Assembly: GCA_020061105.1 (NCBI GenBank)
Contig: JAGUYW010000027.1
Location: 32,194-96,193, forward strand
Length of the DNA: 64,000 nucleotides
Origin: Anaerolineales bacterium
GTDB taxonomy: Bacteria; Chloroflexota; Anaerolineae; Anaerolineales; UBA4823
Direction of reading: 5' to 3'
Positions 49,801 to 56,753 of the stretch are shown here, piece by piece. A program made the translations under genes and the position numbers. The stretch's first letter is position 1, and the number at the start of each line of letters is the position of its first letter. The notes under the pieces were generated by a model, which was not told where the DNA came from, made no database searches, and saw only the letters and a program-made list of their open reading frames with translations.

Positions 49801-50924
49801 AATTCCCATTGCTGGACGCGATTTATGAGAGGGATAGTTTGCTGGCCTATCCTTTGCCGGGCGGAGATGGCGCCTTTGATAACGCCCCAGATGATTGGTC
49901 TTTCTTGCTGCCTCCCGACCCCGAAGAAGTCGAGTTGATTCTGGAAGGTCCAGAAAGCTTGCTTTTGGCTTTCCCGCTGTCCGTCAAAGGGCGTGTGCTC
50001 GGCGTGATGCTGGTGCAAGAACCGGATTTTACGCTCGTCGATAGCCTGTCGAGCGCCGTCAATGGCAAGCGCTCTCGCAGCAAGCGCCTGGAAATTGTTA
50101 CCGGCATTTCTCAGCAAGCTGCTCTGGCAATTCAAAACGATATGCTGCAGCGTGAGATGGTCGAGCGCGAGCGCCTGGAACGCGAGATGCAACTGGCGCG
50201 CGAGATTCAGTCCACATTTTTACCAGAACGCGTCCCGGAATTGCCAGGTTGGGACCTTAAAGTTCGCTGGCGCACGGCATATGAAGTGGGCGGCGATTTT
50301 TACGATTTCTTCGAAATGCCGGGCAATCGCCTGGGCCTGGTAATTGCCGATGTGGCGGATAAAGGGATGCCAGCCGCTTTGTATATGACCCTGGTGCGCA
50401 CCTTGCTGCGCGCCACAGTGCCGCAAGTCAACTCGCCTGCCGAAGCTTTGCAGCGGGTGAATGATATTCTTGAGCCGGATGCGCCGCGTGGCATGTTTGT
50501 CACCCTGGCTTACGCGGTGGTTTCGCTTGATACCGGGCAGGTTGAATTTGCCAATGCCGGGCATAACCCGCCATTATGGGTGAAATCAGAAAACTGCGCC
50601 TTGGAACGCCTGGTGCGCGGCGGTATGGCTCTAGGGGTAACCGAAGGCGTTTGTTTTGTCGGGCGGAAGTTCTCCCTGCAACCTGGCGATATGTTGGTGA
50701 TGTATACGGATGGGGTTACCGAAGCCTTTTCACCGGAGGGCGACCTGTTTGGCGAGGAGCGTTTGTTGGAGGTGATCGAGCAAACGGTGGGATGCCATAT
50801 CGAAGCCGGGCAGACTGGCAGCGCCGAGGAGATGCTGGAGAGCATCGATCAGGCAGTTGTATCTTTCATGGGCTCTGCTGCTATGTCCGACGACTTGACG
50901 TTGCTGGTGATCAAGCGCAAATAA
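46830..50924 (+). CDS. Multi-GAF domain PP2C/SpoIIE-type (RsbU-like) phosphatase
   Basis: Repeated GAF signatures (GVLDVQSD...F...LQALADNIA.A), C-terminal GWDLKVRWRTAYEVGGDFYDFF, VIADVADKGMPAALYM, FANAGHNPPLW, MYTDGVTEA. TTG start overlapping upstream TGA with AAGGAG SD. Confidence 0.94.
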   Translation: MKAGSPEVDLSLLATWRQVLDLGERLLKLARQAFPDRYEAPIDLERLHASLIAQHDLIVETTTQLFHSQARLWLSPNILYSFLGRAAKNTSLGSPLSPLMQQALDELQACGGECTDTQPGIILSSQSDSSQAVEIQFIAAPLVVRSIKDEILGVLLVDRADGLPFSEEACDLFERVVGQITLALQAGLQMTKERWQLEQLLLVRQVSMKIANVRDLDELSRQVTDLIQRTFDYYYVAIFTLETGQDILHFRASAGAASATSGEGEGEVHSPNLVVHIGQGIIGQVAQTGQEILANDVRQEERYRHLDGLPETQSEVALPLMVEQRLVGVLDVQSDQTGYFEELDLVVLQALADNIASAIEGARLFSAVQQRAAQLSTVYEVSNAITSILDTSELLDSVVNLIQMRFGHQHVHLFTVHPGRRKIFYEAGGGPLSEILREEGFAYSLDDSHGLVPWVARHGEMVIANDVSQEPRYRPSVLPPAETLSELTVPLVFGGDVLGVLDVQSDRLYAFSEEDRFLFQALADNIAVAMRNAALYRSEVWRRQAADSLREVAGLLSADVDLDQVLTAIMTELHRNLPLDVAAVWLLEEDNTLEEGDPPALHLAAVRGDSLSDLYLEIGLSPEEVLDFNPATELGILPEQALDWLAIALDVEQPIVRTEHSSYDPLGAALGFPPDYSAIAAPLRVGQRCLGVLTLAHQTPGRYGGEARAMTATFASYAAVAIENTRLYEEAHEQAWVSTVLLQVAEATQSLTNLNELLETVIRITPTLAGVRACLLYILDEDGVFAPAVASGLNAEQQAEFERWRFASGDAPALDQLLAERQPVLLRAEEDHELASILLQGRDSSTTIHSELLVLVPLLAHGEIFGAFLVDYHLNLHSTNGAGLGTFFNERLAIIQGVAHQTAIAVENIRLLKSQKEEAYVSVALLQVAQAVVSSNELEEILGSIVRITPILVGVQRVVIFLWNDEHKVFRMSQTYGIRRDAPVCEYAVSEFPLLDAIYERDSLLAYPLPGGDGAFDNAPDDWSFLLPPDPEEVELILEGPESLLLAFPLSVKGRVLGVMLVQEPDFTLVDSLSSAVNGKRSRSKRLEIVTGISQQAALAIQNDMLQREMVERERLEREMQLAREIQSTFLPERVPELPGWDLKVRWRTAYEVGGDFYDFFEMPGNRLGLVIADVADKGMPAALYMTLVRTLLRATVPQVNSPAEALQRVNDILEPDAPRGMFVTLAYAVVSLDTGQVEFANAGHNPPLWVKSENCALERLVRGGMALGVTEGVCFVGRKFSLQPGDMLVMYTDGVTEAFSPEGDLFGEERLLEVIEQTVGCHIEAGQTGSAEEMLESIDQAVVSFMGSAAMSDDLTLLVIKRK

Positions 50925-50941
50925 GCAATCGCTATTAAGAC

Positions 50942-50973
50942 GATCACCGGGCGTTTTGACACGCCCGGTGATC
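50942..50973 (+). terminator. Perfect 13-bp hairpin downstream of GAF-PP2C gene
   Basis: GATCACCGGGCGT-TTTGAC-ACGCCCGGTGATC; no canonical U-tract. Confidence 0.75.
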
Positions 50974-51036
50974 TTAAGGAGGGCCACCGGAAGCACAACA
51001 TGGGGGGGGCATGCTGATCACTTCAATTCGGTGACA

Positions 51037-51081
51037 CGACACCTGATAGTTATACCAGTAAACAGGGAGGGATAGGTGTCG
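51037..51081. repeat. Inverted repeat in the convergent intergenic region
   Basis: CGACACCT (51037-51044) / AGGTGTCG (51074-51081). Confidence 0.6.
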
Positions 51082-51175
51082 CTTAGTAATAATATATCCT
51101 AATAAGATCAAAATTGGATTAATGGGGGGTTAGAAATTCGAGAATAAAATGCAGGGAGAGAAACTCATCTGAGTG

Positions 51176-51646
51176 TTATTGCCCACCAAATAATGTCAGC
51201 CAATCATCGATCTCTTCCTGGCTGAGCGAAGGTTCATCCACTGAACCTTTATCGGGCAGGGTCTCGTCCAACGCTTTGAGCAAGGTTTTTGCAAAATTGT
51301 CAGAAGAAAGCACTTGCGCCTGGGCATGGCGTGCAGAAGTCTGCACCGCCAGGTCTGAACTTACCACTGTCCAGTTGCGCGCTTCGCCTGCCAGGCGTTC
51401 CAGCTTCTTGCGAATCGCCTCGTCAGCGCTGCTTCCCTGGCGGATAAAGCGCGCTGTTAACAGGCCCAGGTTGCGCGCTCGCACTCCATCAGGGGGAGCA
51501 TTGTCGAAGAACACTTCTGCTTGCTTGCGGGTTAGGCGACAAAACTCTTGCAACAATTCCAACAAGCGTTGTTCATCATCCACAAGCTCCAGGCTCAGGC
51601 CAGGGATTTTAGGGATCAGGTTATGACCGTCGATCAGATAAGGCAT
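51176..51646 (-). CDS. YacP-like NYN-domain (PIN-like) predicted nuclease
   Basis: YLIDGHNLIPKIPGLSLELVDDEQRLLELLQEF, VFFDNAPPDG, WTVVSSDLAVQTSARHAQAQVLSSDNF. Confidence 0.85.
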   Translation of the reverse strand: MPYLIDGHNLIPKIPGLSLELVDDEQRLLELLQEFCRLTRKQAEVFFDNAPPDGVRARNLGLLTARFIRQGSSADEAIRKKLERLAGEARNWTVVSSDLAVQTSARHAQAQVLSSDNFAKTLLKALDETLPDKGSVDEPSLSQEEIDDWLTLFGGQ

Positions 51647-51808
51647 GGAGGTATTTTAATGACAAATCAGGTCAACGTCAACGACCCGAAGCACCATTCT
51701 CATCTTTCTATAACCGACTTGTGTGGGATTTGGCTTGGAAATGATTCAGGCTTTCGGGAATGGAATTTTGTGCTATCATAACCCCTGTCTTCTAAAGGAG
51801 AACCGGTA

Positions 51809-52504
51809 ATGAAGCAGTTTCGCAGAGTCTTCTTCTTCCTTGTATTGAATGTGTTGGTCTCAGCTTGTACGACATTGGCGGTGCTTTACGCCTGGGATCA
51901 GTCGCGCGGCCCGCTGCCTAAAGGCTTGCTTCCGCAGGCCTGGACAGCATGGCAAGCTACTCCCACTGCAAACGCCATTACAACGCTGGCCGCCCCTGGC
52001 GAAGCGCCGATCCAGGTTTTGCCCACGGATACTTTTATTGCCTACCAGGTGCAGGTTGGCGATACTTTTGCCAGTATTGCTGAACGCTTCAATATATCTG
52101 TGGAAGAATTGCTGTCTGCCAACGGGTTCACACAAGACCAGCCGTTGGGCGTTGGAGAGGTTTTGCGCATACCGAGCTATTTGCAAGGCAGCGTCACGAT
52201 CCAGAATGTGATCGGAGTTGGCGATATAGAAACTGAACGGATTTTACTGAAGCACCGCGGCCAGGGCGAACTCTCTCTTGTGGGATGGCGCATCGAAGAT
52301 GGCCAGGGGAGAGTGTTCATCTTCCCACAATATCCTCAACTGGTGCTCTTTGGCGGCGGGGCGGTGAATATTTACACCAAAGCCGGTTCGAATTCAGTGG
52401 TGGATATGTTTTGGGGGTTAGATAGCGCAATCTGGTATTCAGGGGCGACGGTCACCTTGAAAGATGCCCAGGGAAACGTGCGCGCCGTTTATACGGTGCC
52501 ATAA
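51809..52504 (+). CDS. Membrane-anchored LysM protein with lamin-tail-like domain
   Basis: N-terminal TM; LysM YQVQVGDTFASIAERFNISVEELLSANGF...VLRIPS; LTD-like RILLKHRGQGELSLVGWRIEDGQGRVFIFPQYPQLVLFGGGAVNIYTKAG...MFWGLDSAIWYSGATVTLKDAQG. Confidence 0.8.
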   Translation: MKQFRRVFFFLVLNVLVSACTTLAVLYAWDQSRGPLPKGLLPQAWTAWQATPTANAITTLAAPGEAPIQVLPTDTFIAYQVQVGDTFASIAERFNISVEELLSANGFTQDQPLGVGEVLRIPSYLQGSVTIQNVIGVGDIETERILLKHRGQGELSLVGWRIEDGQGRVFIFPQYPQLVLFGGGAVNIYTKAGSNSVVDMFWGLDSAIWYSGATVTLKDAQGNVRAVYTVP

Positions 52505-52533
52505 CTTACTGGTAGTTGAGAGAGGTTCGCAAG

Positions 52534-52974
52534 ATGCCCAATATCGATGAGCAAATTTCGAAGGCCGTGCAAGAAGGGAAATTCAATGACTTGCCTGGCG
52601 CAGGTAAACCGGCTCGCCTGGAAGAGAATCCTCTGGTAGACCCAGAATGGCGCCTGGCTTACCACATGCTGCGTGAGAGCGGCTATACATTACCCTGGAT
52701 AGAGTTACGCAATGCGATTGAGGATGACCTCAACCAGGCGCGGGTGCAATTACAGCAGGCCTGGAATTGGCGCCAATCTGCAGCGCAGCGTGGCGAGCAG
52801 CTCTCTGTGGCGCAAGCCGAGTGGCAACGCGCCGTGCAACGTTTTTCTTCTCAGGTTGATGCATTGAACAAACGGATTTTCGATTACAATCTGCAGGCGC
52901 CGACCATTCAATTACAGCTCAAGAAACTGATCCTGGAGCGCGAGGTTGAAGGTGTGCAGACAAAAGCCGGTTGA
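52534..52974 (+). CDS. DnaJ-homologue subfamily C member 28-like (DUF1992) protein
   Basis: NIDEQISKAVQEGKFNDLPGAGKPARLEENPLVDPEWRLAYHMLRESGYTLPWIELRNAI. Confidence 0.88.
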   Translation: MPNIDEQISKAVQEGKFNDLPGAGKPARLEENPLVDPEWRLAYHMLRESGYTLPWIELRNAIEDDLNQARVQLQQAWNWRQSAAQRGEQLSVAQAEWQRAVQRFSSQVDALNKRIFDYNLQAPTIQLQLKKLILEREVEGVQTKAG

Positions 52975-53016
52975 TCTGGCGATTATGATATACTGGCGCT
53001 GAGGCGTAGTCGATTC

Positions 53017-54570
53017 ATGTCACAAGCACTCTATCGAAAATGGCGACCCCAGAATTGGGATGCAGTCGTAGGCCAGCCGCACGTGGTGGACACCTTACGC
53101 AACTCCCTGGCGGCAGGGCGTATTGCGCATGCCTATTTATTTGCCGGGCCGCGCGGCACAGGTAAGACCACCAGCGCTCGCCTGCTGGCCAAAGCGGTTA
53201 ACTGTTTACACGACGACCTTGCTAAGCGCCCTTGTGGAGAATGCGAGCCCTGTCAGGCGGTCCAGAATGGGCGTTTCCTCGACCTGATTGAAATCGACGC
53301 TGCTTCCAATACCAGCGTTGAAGATGTGCGCGACTTGCGCGACAAGATCAACTTCATGCCCAACCTTGGGCGCTATAAAGTATATATTATCGATGAAGTG
53401 CACATGCTCTCTACGGCTGCCTTCAACGCTCTCTTAAAGACCCTTGAAGAGCCGCCTGCGCATGCAATTTTTGTCCTGGCGACTACCGAAGTGCATAAAA
53501 TTCCCGCCACGGTGCTATCACGCTGCCAACGTCATGAATTCCGGCGAATCCCGGTGGTGGATATTGTTAGCCTGCTGAAGCAGATGGCTCAGGAAGAGAA
53601 AATTGAAATTGAGGAAGCAGCCCTGACGGCAATTGCCCGCCAATCGACAGGCGCAATGCGAGATGCGATCTCTCTGCTGGACCAGTTGGCCTCTACCGGC
53701 CAGGTGATCACCCTGCAGATGGCTCAGGATGTGCTCGGCACAGCCGCCAACCAGGCGGTTTTAGACCTGGTGCGGGCGGTGGTCGAAGGGCAGTCCGGCA
53801 CCGGATTGGATTGTATCCACCGCGCCTTGGATGCTGGCAGCGACCCTCGCCAGTTTGCCCGCCAGGTGGTTGATTACCTGCGTGATGTGCTGCTGGCGCG
53901 CATGGGTAACGCTGATCAAATTGAAGCCTCGGCTGAAACGCGCGCCGAGATGGCTCGCCACGCCCAGCTTTTCAGCGCTCCCGAATTGCTGCGCATGATT
54001 CGAGCCTTCAATTTTGCCGCCAATGAAGCGCGCGCTGCCTGGCAGCCGGCGCTGCCCTTAGAGATGGCCTTTGTGGAGGCGTTAGAGAAACCCGGCTTAC
54101 AAAGCGCATTACAGCCAGCCCCAGCAGCGGTCTCTACCAGGAGCGCGACTGCCCTGCCTGATCCGCCGCCAGTCGCGCCAGGTGTAGCCCCTAAGGTTGA
54201 AGCGGCGCCTGTAGAGCATGATCCTCAGGCCACTCAAACGCTGGCTGAATCCTGGCCGCGCATGCTGAAATGGGTGCGTGAGCATAACCCCAACACCTAC
54301 GGTTTGCTCAATTCGTGCAAATCGCGTTTCATCCGCAACGATGTTTTGATATTGAATTTTGCTAGCGATGTGCTAAAAGAGAAAATGGAAAAGCCTGAAA
54401 ACGTCGAGATCGTTGTTCGGGCTTTACAGCATGTCTTTCAGCGCCAGATGCAAGTTGAGAGCAAGGTAGACACTGCCCAGCGCGACGCCATTCCACCGGG
54501 TGTGGATGAAGATGGTATGGTCGCAGCCGCTTTGCGTGACCTGGGTGGCGAAATTGTTGACATTAAATAA
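53017..54570 (+). CDS. dnaX: DNA polymerase III subunits gamma/tau
   Basis: SQALYRKWRPQNWDAVVGQPHVVDTLRNSLAAGRIAHAYLFAGPRGTGKTTSARLLAKAVNC, IDEVHMLSTAAFNALLKTLEEPP. Confidence 0.96.
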   Translation: MSQALYRKWRPQNWDAVVGQPHVVDTLRNSLAAGRIAHAYLFAGPRGTGKTTSARLLAKAVNCLHDDLAKRPCGECEPCQAVQNGRFLDLIEIDAASNTSVEDVRDLRDKINFMPNLGRYKVYIIDEVHMLSTAAFNALLKTLEEPPAHAIFVLATTEVHKIPATVLSRCQRHEFRRIPVVDIVSLLKQMAQEEKIEIEEAALTAIARQSTGAMRDAISLLDQLASTGQVITLQMAQDVLGTAANQAVLDLVRAVVEGQSGTGLDCIHRALDAGSDPRQFARQVVDYLRDVLLARMGNADQIEASAETRAEMARHAQLFSAPELLRMIRAFNFAANEARAAWQPALPLEMAFVEALEKPGLQSALQPAPAAVSTRSATALPDPPPVAPGVAPKVEAAPVEHDPQATQTLAESWPRMLKWVREHNPNTYGLLNSCKSRFIRNDVLILNFASDVLKEKMEKPENVEIVVRALQHVFQRQMQVESKVDTAQRDAIPPGVDEDGMVAAALRDLGGEIVDIK

Positions 54571-54598
54571 GAAGGAAATTGTATTTACGGAGGTTTAG

Positions 54599-54928
54599 AT
54601 GGCGAAAGGTTTTAAAGGCGGCCCCAAAATGCAGAACCCGATGGGCATGATGGGGCAGTTACAAAAATTACAGGAACAGATTCAGGCGACGCAAGCCCAA
54701 TTGGCGTTAGAAACTGTTACGGCCAGCGCTGGCGGTGGGGTGGTGAAGGTCACGGTTACGGGCGATCAACGCTGCACAGCTATCGAAATCGCCCCAGAAA
54801 TTCTGGAAGACGGCGATGTCGAGATGTTGCAGGATATGATTTTGACGGCTGTAAATAACGCCCTGGACCAATCCCGCGAGATGGCCGCTGATCGACTCGG
54901 GCCGCTGGCGGGCGGTTTGCCTATTTAA
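54599..54928 (+). CDS. YbaB/EbfC nucleoid-associated protein
   Basis: NPMGMMGQLQKLQEQIQATQAQLALETVTASAGGGVVKVTVTGDQ; dnaX-ybaB-recR context. Confidence 0.94.
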   Translation: MAKGFKGGPKMQNPMGMMGQLQKLQEQIQATQAQLALETVTASAGGGVVKVTVTGDQRCTAIEIAPEILEDGDVEMLQDMILTAVNNALDQSREMAADRLGPLAGGLPI

Positions 54929-54943
54929 TGGAAGCCGGCGCTT

Positions 54944-55549
54944 ATGTTGCTGCCCGATTCAGTTCAGAATCTGGTCAATGCGCTGTCGCGCTTGCCGGGC
55001 GTTGGCCCAAAAACGGCCTCTCGCCTGGCGTTTTATTTGCTGCGCGCCCCTGAAGATATTTCGAACGACCTGGCTCAGGCCTTATTGCGCATCAAAACCG
55101 ACACAACCCTGTGCCAGGTTTGCTATAACATTACCTCTGCCGGAAATACGGCTTGCGAAATATGCGCTAACGCCTCACGTGATCAACGCATGATTTGCGT
55201 GGTGGAAGAGCCATTGGATGTGTTGGCTTTGGAGCGCACCGGCAGTTTCACAGGCGTTTACCATGTTTTGCACGGCGCTCTTTCACCGATCGAAGGCATT
55301 GGTCCCGATCAATTGCGCATCCGCGAACTGGTGTTGCGGGTGCGCGCCGGCGGCGTGCAGGAGATTATCCTGGCCACCAACCCCAGCATGGAAGGCGACT
55401 ACACCGCCGCATACCTGCGCCAGCAATTGCAGGCGGCAGGGGTGCGGATGACCCGCCTGGCGCGCGGCCTTCCGGTGGGCGGCGACCTGGAATACGCCGA
55501 CCAGAGCACCCTGCTGCGGGCGCTGTCTGGCCGGCAAGAAATGGATTGA
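54944..55549 (+). CDS. recR: Recombination mediator RecR
   Basis: LSRLPGVGPKTASRLAFYLL, C-x2-C zinc finger (CQVCYNITSAGNTACEIC), Toprim ICVVEEPLDVLALE...GVYHVLHGALSPIEGIGPDQL. Confidence 0.96.
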   Translation: MLLPDSVQNLVNALSRLPGVGPKTASRLAFYLLRAPEDISNDLAQALLRIKTDTTLCQVCYNITSAGNTACEICANASRDQRMICVVEEPLDVLALERTGSFTGVYHVLHGALSPIEGIGPDQLRIRELVLRVRAGGVQEIILATNPSMEGDYTAAYLRQQLQAAGVRMTRLARGLPVGGDLEYADQSTLLRALSGRQEMD

Positions 55550-55551
55550 GG

Positions 55552-56538
55552 TCAGTCCAGGCTGGCTTCTGGCAGTCCTAATTCGGCGTCCGTTTTATCG
55601 CCATCTGCAAAGAAGATCGCTTCTCCAAAATCACTCATCAGGTAATTGGCAATAATTTGCTGGGCCTCGGGTGAAACCAGGTATTCAGCAAACTGGCGCG
55701 CCCCGGCTACGTTGCGGTTGGGGAATTTCTCGGGATTGATCACAATCACATGATAGTAGTTCATCAGAAACAGGTCGTTCTGATAAAGGATGGCCAGGTT
55801 CAGGTCATTTTTATTGCGTAAATAGGTCACCCGGTCTGCGATCGTATAAGCGCCGCGTTCCGAAGCGATGCCCAGGGTCTCTTTCATGATGCGGTAGGTT
55901 TCGAAATACCAATCACCGGCTGGTTTGAGCTTGGCCTTTTGCCACAAGAATTTCTCCAGGCGGTTGATCACAGAGTTGTCGGCGCGGGTGGCGAACAGGC
56001 TGCGGGCGTTGAAGATCTTTTGGAAAACCTCGTCAATTTTGGTCGAGCCTTGCAAACCGGCAGGATCGTTAGGAGGTCCGACGATGACAAAATCGTTGTG
56101 CATCACCAGGCGACGCTCGGAAGCAAAGCCTTTTTCTTCAAATGATGCTTCGGCTGGCGGCGCATGGGAGAGCAGCACATCGGCCAAGCCGGATGAACCC
56201 AGTTCGAGCACCTGGTTCGGGTTGACGCGGGTTTCGACTTTCACAGCGATGCCAGTTTTCCTCGTGAAGTCGCTGATCAAGGTGTTTACCAGGCCGGTTT
56301 CCATGGTAAAACCGGTGGTTGCCAGGATGATTTCGCCGCTGGACGGGGCGATCGCTGGACCTTCTTCTGTTGCTGGGACTTCAAAGCCAGCATCAGTTGG
56401 CTGTGTGTTGTCCACTGCCTGGGTGGCTGGCGGTTGGGTGAGCTCTACGGCTGGCGTGCTGGCAGGTCCAAACTGGCAGGCAGCCAGGCTGACCGCCAGC
56501 ATCAAAATCAAGAATATCGAGATGTGTTTACGAAGCAT
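55552..56538 (-). CDS. Tungstate/molybdate-type ABC transporter substrate-binding lipoprotein (TupA-like)
   Basis: Lipobox VSLAAC; ILATTGFTMETGLVNTLISDFTRKTGIAVKVETRVNPNQVLELGSSGLADVLLSHAPPAEASFEEKGFASERRLVMHNDFVIVGPPNDPAGLQ. Confidence 0.88.
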   Translation of the reverse strand: MLRKHISIFLILMLAVSLAACQFGPASTPAVELTQPPATQAVDNTQPTDAGFEVPATEEGPAIAPSSGEIILATTGFTMETGLVNTLISDFTRKTGIAVKVETRVNPNQVLELGSSGLADVLLSHAPPAEASFEEKGFASERRLVMHNDFVIVGPPNDPAGLQGSTKIDEVFQKIFNARSLFATRADNSVINRLEKFLWQKAKLKPAGDWYFETYRIMKETLGIASERGAYTIADRVTYLRNKNDLNLAILYQNDLFLMNYYHVIVINPEKFPNRNVAGARQFAEYLVSPEAQQIIANYLMSDFGEAIFFADGDKTDAELGLPEASLD

Positions 56539-56662
56539 ACATGTCTCCTTCGGATATGTGCCATATTTGGCTGATGGTTGATTCTACCTCACTTAGATTA
56601 GGATTTCTTAATTTGCCTGGCAAGATGACCTGTCGAATCGGTTGTAGAATATAGCATGGTTG

Positions 56663-56736
56663 GCAGGCAGCCTAGCTTCAACCGGTTATTATCCTTGCCT
56701 GGTTCGAAGATTGCGGCTGAGTTCTTCCCTGCCTGC
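56663..56736 (+). promoter_or_regulatory. Structured metH leader (nested hairpins upstream of SD)
   Basis: Outer stem GCAGGCAG(56663-56670)/CTGCCTGC(56729-56736); inner stem CTTCAACC(56676-56683)/GGTTcGAAG(56701-56709). Confidence 0.5.
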
Positions 56737-56753
56737 ATTAATTGAGGAGAAAG

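Noticed and set aside
53017-54570. Programmed frameshift in dnaX
   Set aside because: No A AAA AAG-type slippery heptamer with downstream hairpin seen.
56590-56753. Known SAM or cobalamin riboswitch upstream of metH
   Set aside because: I could not find the conserved core sequences of either class; only the unclassified nested hairpin was kept as a finding.
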